From assembly GCF_002382885.1 (NCBI RefSeq), contig NZ_NWVL01000035.1:16043-80042 (forward strand): a stretch of DNA of 64,000 bases, read 5' to 3'. A program made the translations under genes and the position numbers. Of this stretch, positions 1 through 7,800 are shown in pieces (positions within the stretch are counted from its first letter, which is position 1; each line of letters starts with the position of its first letter). The stretch comes from Streptomyces sp. WZ.A104 (lineage in GTDB: Bacteria > Actinomycetota > Actinomycetes > Streptomycetales > Streptomycetaceae). The notes beneath the pieces are model-generated. The model was not told where the DNA came from. It worked only from the letters and a program-made list of their open reading frames with translations, and ran no database searches.

Positions 1-272
1 CGCTGGCGACCTTGCGCTTCTGGGTGATGATGGTCGCCGTCGTGCTGACGGTCGTCACCGGACTCGACTACGTACGCCAGGCCGTCGGCCTGCGCCGCAA
101 GGGCCTCGCCGCCGAGCGTGCCGCCGCAGCCGAGCGGGCGCAGCAGACGACGGAGGCGCTGGAAGCGGCCGGGATGGCCGGTGCGGCCTCCGGGGCAAGT
201 GCGACGGGTGTGCGGGGAGCACGGGGAGCACACGGAGCCGAGGCGCGGGACGCCGCGGAGGCCGAACGGTGA
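1..272 (+). CDS. pgsA: CDP-diacylglycerol-glycerol-3-phosphate 3-phosphatidyltransferase, C-terminal part
   Basis: This is the 3' end of a gene cut by the window edge; the reading frame is open from the first bases to a TGA at 270-272. The visible protein has one hydrophobic helix (around WVMMVAVVLTVVTGLDYVRQA) followed by an Ala/Arg/Glu-rich cytoplasmic tail of about 55 residues. This matches the last membrane helix and tail of the CDP-alcohol phosphatidyltransferase that makes phosphatidylglycerol phosphate. The catalytic motif lies upstream and is not seen, so the call rests on the tail and on context: actinobacteria commonly keep pgsA, cinA and clgR together, and the stop overlaps the cinA start as GTGA. 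Confidence 0.75.
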   Translation, partial: LATLRFWVMMVAVVLTVVTGLDYVRQAVGLRRKGLAAERAAAAERAQQTTEALEAAGMAGAASGASATGVRGARGAHGAEARDAAEAER

Positions 273-778
273 CAGCCGCGGCCCAGGTGCTGCGCCTGCT
301 CGCGGAACACGGACGGACCCTCGCCGTCGCCGAATCGCTGACGGGCGGCCTGGTGGCCGCCGAGCTCACGGCCGTACCCGGTGCTTCGCGGTCTTTCCGG
401 GGGTCGGTGACGGCGTACGCCACCGGCCTCAAGCGGGAGGTGCTGGGGGTCGACGGAGGCCTTCTGGCAGAGCGCGGAGCCGTCGACCCCGAGGTCGCAC
501 GGCAGATGGCGGCCGGGGTCCGCCGTGTTCTCGGCGCGGACTGGGGGATCTCCACCACGGGCGTCGCGGGTCCGGAACCACAGGACGGACAGCCGGTCGG
601 CACGGTCTACGTTGCCGTGGCCGGACCCTCCGGCATCGAGAAAGTGAGCGCTCTGCGGTTGAATGGTGAGAGGGCGGATATCCGTAGAGAGAGTGTGCGA
701 AGCGTCCTCGAACTGCTCGCGAGCGAACTCGGTGAGAATGCGCGGGCACAGGATACGGAACAGAACGGGGGGAATTGA
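269..778 (+). CDS. cinA: CinA-family nicotinamide-nucleotide amidohydrolase
   Basis: The protein is 169 aa, the size of a stand-alone CinA C-terminal domain (PncC type). That domain deamidates nicotinamide mononucleotide to nicotinic acid mononucleotide in pyridine-nucleotide recycling. Visible family signatures are VAESLTGGLVAAELT near residues 18-32, GSVTAYATGLKREVLGV in the middle, and GIAGP-like TTGVAGPEP later. The N-terminal molybdopterin-binding-like domain of longer CinA proteins is absent, which is usual in actinobacteria. The GTG start overlaps the pgsA stop, so the two are probably translationally coupled. The historical 'competence' name does not imply transformation here. Confidence 0.9.
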   Translation: MTAAAQVLRLLAEHGRTLAVAESLTGGLVAAELTAVPGASRSFRGSVTAYATGLKREVLGVDGGLLAERGAVDPEVARQMAAGVRRVLGADWGISTTGVAGPEPQDGQPVGTVYVAVAGPSGIEKVSALRLNGERADIRRESVRSVLELLASELGENARAQDTEQNGGN

Positions 779-887
779 TGTTTGCAGCCCTGAGTGAACA
801 CGACATCGCTCCCCGCACGGCCGCAGCACAAGGCGGTACGGTAGGGCGTGAAGGATGCGGCTACGCGGTCCGAGGAGGGAGCCACCG

Positions 888-1271
888 ATGATTCTGCTCC
901 GTCGCCTGCTGGGTGACGTGCTGCGTCGGCAGCGCCAGCGCCAAGGCCGTACTCTGCGCGAAGTCTCCTCGTCCGCCCGGGTCTCGCTCGGTTATCTCTC
1001 CGAGGTGGAGCGGGGGCAGAAGGAGGCATCCTCCGAGCTGCTCTCCGCGATTTGCGACGCGCTTGACGTACGGATGTCCGAGCTCATGCGTGAGGTGAGC
1101 GATGAGCTCTCGCTCGCTGAGCTGGCCGAGTCGGCAGCTGCCAGTGATCCGGTCCCAGTACCGGTTCGTCCCATGCTCAATTCCGTCTCCGTGTCGTCGG
1201 TCGCAGGTGTGCCGTCGGGACGGGTGACCATCAAGGCGCCCGCAGAAGCGGTGGACGTCGTCGCCGCCTGA
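888..1271 (+). CDS. clgR: ClgR/PopR-type XRE transcriptional regulator of Clp protease genes
   Basis: A 127-aa protein with an N-terminal helix-turn-helix of the XRE/Cro family (about residues 5-65: LRRQRQRQGRTLREVS, then SLGYLSEVERGQKEAS). ClgR activates clpP1P2, clpC and other proteolysis genes in actinobacteria. The position directly after pgsA-cinA is the conserved location of clgR, which supports this over other XRE members. The C-terminus ends in Val-Val-Ala-Ala; Streptomyces ClgR/PopR proteins are known to be unstable ClpP substrates through a C-terminal Ala-Ala. I chose the ATG at 888 because GAGGAGGGA at 872-880 sits just upstream; an earlier in-frame ATG at 855 has no such site. Confidence 0.82.
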   Translation: MILLRRLLGDVLRRQRQRQGRTLREVSSSARVSLGYLSEVERGQKEASSELLSAICDALDVRMSELMREVSDELSLAELAESAAASDPVPVPVRPMLNSVSVSSVAGVPSGRVTIKAPAEAVDVVAA

Positions 1272-1295
1272 TCCACGCGGCACTCGCACGACCGG

Positions 1296-1331
1296 AGTCC
1301 CGGTCGGCCCCTACCGGGGTCGGCCGGGACT
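1296..1331 (+). terminator. hairpin terminator after clgR
   Basis: A 16-base stem, with two G-U pairs, and a 4-base loop: left arm 1296-1311, loop 1312-1315, right arm 1316-1331, followed by the pyrimidine-rich TCTTCT. It lies 25 bases after the clgR stop and separates clgR from the Dps gene. Confidence 0.7.
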
Positions 1332-1411
1332 TCTTCTGCGTTTCGGGGGTGTGGGGGCGTGTGAGCTCTCCATCAGCGGCACACGGAGGACAAGGCCCGA
1401 ATGACCGCTTT

Positions 1412-1436
1412 GTTTCTTTTGTGCCATCGTGGGTGA
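1412..1436 (+). promoter_or_regulatory. possible SigB-type stress promoter before the Dps gene
   Basis: GTTT at 1412-1415, a 15-base spacer, then GGGTGA at 1431-1436. This resembles the Streptomyces general-stress (SigB-like) promoter pattern GNNT-N14-16-GGGTAC/T, with a mismatch at the end of the -10. Transcription would start about 55 bases before the Dps start. Dps genes of streptomycetes are known SigB-type targets, but this assignment is inferred from the motif only. Confidence 0.4.
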
Positions 1437-1497
1437 TGCACCGAGGTGATCGGTCGAGACGGGTCAGTGAAGAGGCTGACGGATGGGAGAAGTGCAC

Positions 1498-1968
1498 ATG
1501 TCTGTGGTCAAGAGCACGTTGTCCGAGGGTGGTCTCAAGGTCGTCGGTACGGCGCTGCAAGGCGCCCTGGTCGACCTTGTGGACCTCTCCCTGGTGGCCA
1601 AGCAGGTCCACTGGAACGTGGTCGGTCCGCGATTCCGCTCTGTCCACCTTCAGCTGGACGACGTCGTCGTCACGGCCCGGCAGCACTCCGACACGGTCGC
1701 CGAGCGTGCCTCGGCGGTCGGGGTCAACCCGGACGGGCGCTCGGGCACGGTCGCCAAGGAGACCGCCATCGCGTCCGTGCCCGAGGGCTGGATCAAGGAC
1801 ACCGACGCCGTACGCATCCTGGTGGAGGCGCTGGGCGTGGTCATCGGCAGGATGCGGGAGCGCATCGAGGCGACCGATGAGCCGGACCCGGTCACCCAGG
1901 ACCTGCTGATCGCGCTGACGGCAGACCTCGAAAAGCACGCGTGGATGTTCCAGGCGGAAAGCGCCTGA
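1498..1968 (+). CDS. Dps-family DNA-protecting ferritin-like protein
   Basis: A 156-aa Dps/miniferritin. The ferroxidase-centre signature is clear: AKQVHWNVVGPRFRSVHLQLDD (about residues 33-54, with the conserved His, Asp and Glu/Asp pattern), and the C-terminus has the typical DLEKHAWMFQA helix. Dps proteins form 12-subunit shells that store iron and condense DNA during stress and stationary phase. There is no long Lys-rich N-terminal tail. An in-frame ATG at 1483 would add five residues, but GGGAGAA at 1485-1491 is better placed for the ATG at 1498. Streptomyces carry several dps genes; this one sits beside clgR and a CsbD-like stress gene, so it is probably stress-induced. Confidence 0.9.
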   Translation: MSVVKSTLSEGGLKVVGTALQGALVDLVDLSLVAKQVHWNVVGPRFRSVHLQLDDVVVTARQHSDTVAERASAVGVNPDGRSGTVAKETAIASVPEGWIKDTDAVRILVEALGVVIGRMRERIEATDEPDPVTQDLLIALTADLEKHAWMFQAESA

Positions 1969-2023
1969 CGGTGAACGTCCGGCACGAAGACCGAGCCGAT
2001 CCGGGGGCGACCCGGGAGGGAAG

Positions 2024-2077
2024 GCCGATCCGGGGGGAAAGGTCGATCCGAGTGGAAAGCCGATCCGAGTGGAAGGG
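2024..2077 (+). repeat. three tandem 18-base repeats ending in the CsbD ribosome binding site
   Basis: Three head-to-tail 18-base units at 2024-2041, 2042-2059 and 2060-2077, all built on CCGATCCGnGnGGAAAG. A degenerate fourth copy begins near 1995. Each unit ends in a GGAAAG or GGAAGG block, and the last one supplies the Shine-Dalgarno sequence of the following small gene. The array therefore looks like duplication of a leader segment carrying a ribosome-binding-like core. Confidence 0.75.
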
Positions 2078-2086
2078 AGCGACATC

Positions 2087-2281
2087 GTGAGTGGTGACAG
2101 CGCCATGGACAAGCTCAAGGGCAAGGGCAAGGAAGTCGTCGGCAAGCTGACCGGCGACCGCCGCAAGGAGGCCGAGGGCAAGACCGATCAGGTCAAGGGC
2201 CGGGCCAAGGAAGCGATGGGCGAGGCCGGTGACCGGGCGGAGGGTGTCAAGGACTCCCTGCGCCGGGACGACGAAGGCTAG
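2087..2281 (+). CDS. CsbD-family stress-response protein
   Basis: A 64-aa, highly charged protein rich in Lys, Gly and Glu, with the CsbD core MDKLKGKGKEVVGKLTGD followed by EGKTDQVKGRAKEAMGEAGD. In Bacillus subtilis csbD is a SigB-dependent general stress gene; the biochemical function is unknown. The GTG at 2087 is preferred because GGAAGGGAGC (2071-2080) lies 7 bases upstream. An ATG at 2105 would remove only the first six residues. The position after Dps suggests a stress-related pair. Confidence 0.85.
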   Translation: MSGDSAMDKLKGKGKEVVGKLTGDRRKEAEGKTDQVKGRAKEAMGEAGDRAEGVKDSLRRDDEG

Positions 2282-2320
2282 GTCCGGGCGACGAAAGTTT
2301 CGCTCGGACGGCTAACGTTC

Positions 2321-2394
2321 CGTCGGACGGTGAAGGCTGTTCGGGCGGCGAAGCTTCCGTCGGACGGTGAAGGTTGTTCGGGCGGCGGAGGTGC
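2321..2394 (+). repeat. two 37-base tandem repeats after the CsbD gene
   Basis: Two near-identical copies start at 2321 and 2358 (CGTCGGACGGTGAAGG, then CTGTTCGGGCGGCG or TTGTTCGGGCGGCG). Weaker copies of the same GTCGGACGG and GGGCGGCGAAG words occur between 2282 and 2410. They fill most of the gap between the CsbD gene and its terminator. No gene was seen in this stretch. Confidence 0.7.
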
Positions 2395-2468
2395 GCCGGA
2401 CGGCGGAGGTTGGGTCCGTGAGCGCCTTGTGCTGTGGGTGTTCACGTGACCGGCCTTCCAGGGCTGTG

Positions 2469-2495
2469 GTACCCCCGCCGTTTCGGCGGGGGTAC
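2469..2495 (+). terminator. perfect 12-base-pair hairpin
   Basis: GTACCCCCGCCG (2469-2480) pairs perfectly with CGGCGGGGGTAC (2484-2495) across a TTT loop. There is no T-tract, which is common for Streptomyces terminators. It probably ends transcription from the Dps/CsbD side. Confidence 0.75.
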
Positions 2496-2590
2496 TCCTG
2501 TGTGGGTGGTCCTTCGGTCGGACGTTCTGGATGCACCGGCGCCCGGGCCAGGGGAAACTGCCGGAAAGGACGTCGGCCGCGGGAGGCACC

Positions 2591-2908
2591 ATGGGACGGC
2601 GGTGGGTGCCGGCGGTGGCCCTCGGCGGGCTGTGGTGGTGGGCAATCCTGCGGGTGGTTCTGCGTCCCGAGCAGGCGGGGCTGGTGGAGGGCGCGGTGGC
2701 GGCGGGCGGCTGGGGGCTGAGCCTGTTGCCGGTTCATGTGGCGTCGGTCGTCTCCGTGGACCGGGCCGGGGGGCGGGAGGGCGCCGGGCCCGCGGGCGGC
2801 CGGGCGCGGTCTGCGCGGCCTGGCGGAGCGCTGACCGGGGTCCTCGCCAGGGTCTTTACCAGGGCATGGCGACGCCGCCGTTCGGGCGGAGGATCTGACC
2901 GGTCATGA
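2591..2908 (+). CDS. small hypothetical membrane protein
   Basis: A 105-aa protein of unknown function. Two hydrophobic segments are visible (about residues 4-20, VPAVALGGLWWWAILRV, and residues 30-50, VEGAVAAGGWGLSLLPVHVASVVSV), followed by a basic, Gly/Arg-rich tail. The ATG at 2591 has GGGAGG at 2581-2586. The 3' end overlaps the convergent SDR gene by about 50 bases, so the last residues are the least certain. I do not recognise a family. Confidence 0.5.
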   Translation: MGRRWVPAVALGGLWWWAILRVVLRPEQAGLVEGAVAAGGWGLSLLPVHVASVVSVDRAGGREGAGPAGGRARSARPGGALTGVLARVFTRAWRRRRSGGGSDRS

Positions 2909-3626
2909 AGGCCGAGGCGTCCGAAGCCAGGTGAAGCACGGTGTGAGCGACGTCCTCGGGCTCCCCGACCCGGCCCAGCGGGGAGATCCGGGTCATCGCG
3001 GCCTCCGCCCGGCGCTGTCCGTCGGCATCGTGCCGGTCGGTCATCGGTGTACGGATCCAGCCGGGCGCGACCGCGTTCACCCGTATGGCGTGTGGGCCCA
3101 GCTCGGTGGCGAGGGCCTTGGTCAGCTGCACCACGGCTGCCTTGGCCGCGCTGTAGCAGAGCAGGCCCGGACTCGCGGAATCCACGGCGCCGGACGCCAT
3201 CGTGATCAGCGAACCGGGGGCGGAGCGGGCCGTCATGGAGTGTGCCACCTCCTGGCAGGCGTACAGCACCCCCTTGAAGTTGACCGCCAGCACCCGGTCC
3301 AGGTCCTCGTCCGTCGTCTCCAGCACGCTGCTGGTGTGCATGATCCCGGCCGCCGCGACCAGGATGTCGAGGTGCCCTGCCGCTGCGACGGCCGCGCGGA
3401 CCTGATCGCGGTCGGTGACATCGAGGGGGTGGGTGCGGGCGCTGCCCCCTGCGCCGGTGACCAGGTCGTACGTCCGGCGCAGACCGGTCTCGTCGCGGTC
3501 CGCGCAGTGCACCACGGCTCCGGCCTCCGCGAGCAGCAGGGCGCTCGCCCGGCCGATGCCGCTCGCCGCACCGGTGACGAACGCGGAGCGGCCCGTGAGG
3601 TCGTACGCGGAGAGAGACAGCGGCAT
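2856..3626 (-). CDS. SDR-family NAD(P)-dependent oxidoreductase
   Basis: A 256-aa classical short-chain dehydrogenase. The cofactor motif TGAASGIGRA sits near residues 17-26, followed by the AAAGIM version of the NNAG motif. The catalytic Tyr-Lys pair is in CYSAAKAA, with Ser in MASGAVDS ahead of it, and the PG motif is in VNAVAPGWIRTPM. Substrate cannot be inferred. The ATG at 3626 fits the usual distance to the Gly-rich motif; a TTG at 3662 has no ribosome binding site. It is convergent with the small membrane protein gene and lies 75 bases after the DNA glycosylase stop on the same strand. Confidence 0.85.
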   Translation of the reverse strand: MPLSLSAYDLTGRSAFVTGAASGIGRASALLLAEAGAVVHCADRDETGLRRTYDLVTGAGGSARTHPLDVTDRDQVRAAVAAAGHLDILVAAAGIMHTSSVLETTDEDLDRVLAVNFKGVLYACQEVAHSMTARSAPGSLITMASGAVDSASPGLLCYSAAKAAVVQLTKALATELGPHAIRVNAVAPGWIRTPMTDRHDADGQRRAEAAMTRISPLGRVGEPEDVAHTVLHLASDASAFMTGQILRPNGGVAMPW

Positions 3627-3701
3627 GACGGGACCGTACGGCTGGATCTGACGACCCGTCAATGGTCAGGGTGGCCAGGGCGGTGAGGGGGGTGAGGGTG
3701 G

Positions 3702-4553
3702 TCAGGGGGTTGGGCCCGATTGGCAGGCCGGGCACCAGAAGGTGGGGCGGTCGCCCTGGTCGGCCACGCGGATCGGGGTGCCGCAGCGCAGGCAGGGGCG
3801 CTGGGCCCGGCCGTATACGTACAGCCGCTCCTGTACGCGGACGGGCGGCAGCGGACGCCGTTCATCCGCGGTGGAGGGCGGGCTCGGTGCAGTGCGGAGC
3901 TCGGCGGTGATCGTGGTCGTGCGGGTGGGACGGTCGCGGTTGGCGTGCAGGAGCCGCTCGGCCAGCGTGATCAGCCGGGCCAGGGCGCCGTCCGGGAGGG
4001 CGTTCACCGGGAGCCAGGGAGTGACGCGGGCCAGGAAGCACAGCTCGCATTTGTAGACGTTGCCGATGCCCGCGAGATTGCGCTGATCCAGCAGCGCCTC
4101 CCCGACGGGGCGATCCGGTGCGGCCAGCAGCCGGTCCAGGGCGGGCCCGGGGTCCCAGTCGGGGCCCAGCAGATCCGGTCCCAGATGGCCCACGGCCCTG
4201 CTCTCCTCGCTGGTACGCAGCAGTTCGAGGACGGGGAGCCGGTAGCCGACGGCTGTGTGCTCGGTGTTGGCGAGAATCGCACGGATCTGGTGCCCGGGGC
4301 CGCCCCGCCAGCGTTCTCCCGGTGTGTACACCCGCCATGCCCCGTCCATCCGGAGGTGGCTGTGCAGGGTGAGCCCGCCCTCGATGCGGGCCAGCAGATG
4401 CTTGCCGCGTGCGGTGACGCCCAGCACGCCACGGCCGGTGAGGTCGGCGGTGGCGAACCGGGGGACACGCAGGTCGGACCGGGTCAGCACTCGTCCCGCC
4501 AGCGCTGCGTGCAGACGCGCGGCGGTCTGAAGGACGGTGTCTCCTTCGGGCAT
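3702..4553 (-). CDS. nei: Fpg/Nei-family DNA glycosylase/AP lyase (endonuclease VIII-like)
   Basis: A 283-aa base-excision-repair enzyme that removes oxidised bases and cuts the abasic site. The N-terminus is MPEGDTV: Met1 is removed so that Pro2 acts as the catalytic nucleophile, and Glu3 is also catalytic; PEGDTV is typical of Nei rather than Fpg (PELPEV). The conserved helix-two-turn-helix segment is LLDQRNLAGIGNVYKCE (about residues 150-166). A C-terminal zinc finger of CxxC plus CxxC pattern is seen (CLRCG, CPACQ). It is the first of several DNA-repair genes in the window. Confidence 0.88.
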   Translation of the reverse strand: MPEGDTVLQTAARLHAALAGRVLTRSDLRVPRFATADLTGRGVLGVTARGKHLLARIEGGLTLHSHLRMDGAWRVYTPGERWRGGPGHQIRAILANTEHTAVGYRLPVLELLRTSEESRAVGHLGPDLLGPDWDPGPALDRLLAAPDRPVGEALLDQRNLAGIGNVYKCELCFLARVTPWLPVNALPDGALARLITLAERLLHANRDRPTRTTTITAELRTAPSPPSTADERRPLPPVRVQERLYVYGRAQRPCLRCGTPIRVADQGDRPTFWCPACQSGPTP

Positions 4554-4573
4554 GCCTCCATGATGGGTGCGCC

Positions 4574-4781
4574 GGACCGCTCGTGCGCCGGATCATGCCT
4601 GCGCCGGGTCACGCCTGGGCCGAGTCACGCCTGGGCCGGATCGTCCAAGCGGCGGACAGCCCATGCGTTGGATCGCTCGCGCGCTGGGCCGGTTGTGCGT
4701 TGGGTTGTTCGCGCGCTGCGCCGGTTGTGCGCTCGACCGTTCGCGCGCTGGACTGTTCGTGCGCCGGATCGCTTGTGCGTC
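4574..4781. repeat. degenerate 16-base minisatellite, 13 copies
   Basis: The gap between the lhr stop and the nei start is filled by 13 consecutive 16-base units in perfect register (13 x 16 = 208 bases) with divergent sequence. Examples are GGACCGCTCGTGCGCC, GGATCGCTCGCGCGCT, GGGTTGTTCGCGCGCT and GGACTGTTCGTGCGCC; a rough consensus is GGATCGTTCGTGCGCC. The period is not a multiple of 3 and no gene-like frame is convincing, so it is probably non-coding. It lies at the end of the lhr transcript and just upstream of nei. Confidence 0.85.
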
Positions 4782-4830
4782 GACCCGCGCCCGACCTGCC
4801 CTGAGCACGTCACGTCCCGGCGGCCGCGGG

Positions 4831-7800
4831 TCAGGCACGCAGGCGCAGGCCTCTTGGGGTGGCGAGGAAACCGGCCGCCTCAAGGGTCCGGCCCAGCGGG
4901 GAGGTGAGGGAGGAGACGCCGTTAGTGCGCTCCACCGTGACGGTACCCAGTGCTCCGGCGCGAGCTGAGGCAGCCAGCGCCTCCGCTGCCGCTCGCAGTG
5001 CGGGAGCGTCGGGGTCGGAGGGCCAGGCCAGGAGGGTCTTGCCGCCGCGTTCCATGTAGAGCGTGAGCTCGCCGTCGACGAGGACCACCAGCGCCCCCGC
5101 CTTGCGGCCCGGCTTGTGCCCCGCGCCGTCCGGGGACTCCGGCCACGGCAGGGCTGCGCCATAGGCGTTGGCCGGGTCGGCGGCGGCGAGCACCAAGGCC
5201 TGGGGCGTGGCACCTGGGTCCCGGCGGTCGCGGGCCGTGGACGCCGCCCGCAGCCGGTCCACCGCCCCGTCCATCGCGAACTGGGCGGCCCCCAGCCCCT
5301 CCACCACGTAGCCGCGCCGCGCCTGACCGCTGTCCTCGAAGGCGGCCAGGACGCGGTACGTCGCGGAGAAGCCGCCCTCCACCCCTTCGGCCTGCACCGC
5401 GCCCCGGGTCACCACACCGTGCCGGTCGAGGAGCGTGCGGGCCAGGGCGTGGGCGCGGTGGGTCGGTTCCGGTTCGGCCGGGGGCAGCAGGGACCAGCGG
5501 CCGGAGACCGTCGGGGGGCCGGTGCGGGAGGCGGGGCGGGCGGCGGCGGTGAGCGAGCCGTAGCGCCCGCGCGGGACGCTGCGCCGGGAGCGGTGGGCGG
5601 TGGAGCCCGCCGTCCGGCCGGAGCCCAGGAGCGAGCGCAGCGGGGCGAGGGTGTCGTTGGTGAGCCGCCCGGACCAGGCCAGCTCCCACAGGGCGTCGGC
5701 CAGCTGCTGGTCCGTGCAGTCCGGGTGGGTGGTGGCCCTGATCTGGTCGGCGATCTGGCGGAAGAACAGGCCGTACCCGCCGGACAGCGTGGTGAGCACG
5801 GACTCGTGCAGCGCCGAGAGCTCCAGCGAGTGCGGCGTGGGCAGCAGCAGCGGTGCACTGTCGGCGACGTAGAGGGAGACCCAGCCGTCCTTGCCGGGCA
5901 GCGCCCCGGCACCGGCCCAGACGACTTCACCGGTGGTTGTCAGCTCGTCGAGCATCGCAGGGGTGTAGCCCATGACCCGGCTCGGCAGGATCAGCTTCTC
6001 CAGCGCCGACGCGGGCACGGGCGCGCCCTGGAGCTGTTCGATCGCGCGGGCCAGCCCGTCGATGCCCCGCAGGCTGTTGGAGCCGAAGTGCTGCCACTGC
6101 GGGAGGAAGGAGGCGAGGGCGGCGGGCGGCACGGGCTCCAGCTCCTGGCGCAGCGCGGCCAACGAACGGCGGCGGAGGCGGCGCAGCACGGTGGCGTCGC
6201 ACCACTCCTGGCCGATGCCCGCCGGATGGAACTCGCCCTGGACGGTCCTGCCGGACGCCGCGAGCCGTTGCAGCGCGCCGTCCGTGACGGCGGTGCCGAG
6301 CCCGAAGCGCTCTGCGGCCCGGGCGGCGGTGAACGGGCCGTGTGTCCGGGCGAAGCGGGCGAGGAGGTCGCCGAGCGGGTCCCTCACCGGTTCGGTGAAC
6401 GCCTCGGGCACTCCGACGGGCAGCGCGGTGCCCAGGGCGTCGCGCAGCCGCCCCGCGTCCTCGATCGCCGCCCAGTGGTCGGCCCCGGCGATCCGGACCT
6501 GGATGGCCCGGCGGGCCGTTGCCAGCTGTGGCGCCCAGGCAGGCTCGGCGCCCCGCTCGGCCAGCTCGGCGTCGGTGAGCGGGCCGAGCACCCGCAGCAG
6601 GTCCGCGACCCCCTCCACGTCCTTGACCCGCCGGTCGTCGGTGAGCCACTGGAGCTCCCGCTCCAGCTCGGTGAGAACTTCGGGGTCGAGCAGTTCGCGC
6701 AGCTCCGCCTGGCCCAGCAGCTCGGCGAGGAGATGGGAGTCCAGGGAGAGCGCGGCCGCCCGCCGCTCGGCGAGCGGTGAGTCGCCCTCGTACAGGAACT
6801 GGGCGACGTAACCGAAGAGGAGCGAGCGGGCGAACGGTGAGGGCTCCTGGGTGGTCACCTCGACCAGCCGGACCCGGCGTGCCTCCAGGTCACCCATCAG
6901 TTCCGTGAGTCCGGGGACGTCGAACACGTCCTGGAGGCATTCGCGGACGGCTTCCAGGACGATCGGGAACGAGCCGAACTCGGAGGCGACCTGGAGCAGC
7001 TGGGAGGCACGTTGGCGCTGTTGCCAGAGCGGGGTGCGCTTGCCGGGGGAGCGCCGGGGCAGCAGCAGGGCGCGCGCCGCGCACTCGCGGAACCGGGCGG
7101 CGAACAGCGCGGAACCGCCCACCTGGTCGGTCACGATCTGCTGGACCTCGCCCTGATCGAAGACGACGTCTGCGGCCGCGACCGGCGGCTGGTCGCTGTC
7201 GTACGCCAGGGCCCCCGGCGGTGGGGCGTCACTTCCCACGTCCGAGGAGGGCGGCGTGTCGAAGTCGAGCAGGTCGAGGCCCATCAGGTCGGCGTCCGGC
7301 AGGCGCAGGACGATCCCGTCGTCGGCATGCATCACCTGGGCGTCCATTCCGTACCGCTCACCGAGGCGGGCGGAGAGGGCAAGCGCCCACGGGGCGTGCA
7401 CCTGGGCGCCGAACGGTGAGTGCACGACGACCCGCCAGTCGCCCAGCTCGTCCCGGAACCGCTCGACCAGGATGGTCCGGTCGTCCGGGACGTGTCCGCA
7501 GGCCCGACGCTGCTCGTCCAGATAGGCCACGATGTTGTCCGCGGCCCAGGCGTCCAGCCCGGCGGCCAGCAGCCGCAGCCGGGCGTCCTCCTCGGACAGA
7601 CCGCCGATCTCGCGGAGGAAGGCACCCAGGGCCCGGCCGAGCTCCAGCGGGCGGCCCAGCTGGTCGCCCTTCCAGAACGGCAGCCGCCCCGGAACGCCCG
7701 GGGCGGGCGAGACGAGGACCCGGTCCCGGGTGATGTCCTCGATCCGCCAGGACGTCGTGCCCAGGGTGAAGACGTCGCCCACCCGGGACTCGTAGACCAT

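Noticed and set aside
4574..4781. CRISPR array
   Set aside because: The units are contiguous 16-base degenerate repeats without unique spacers, and no cas gene is present.
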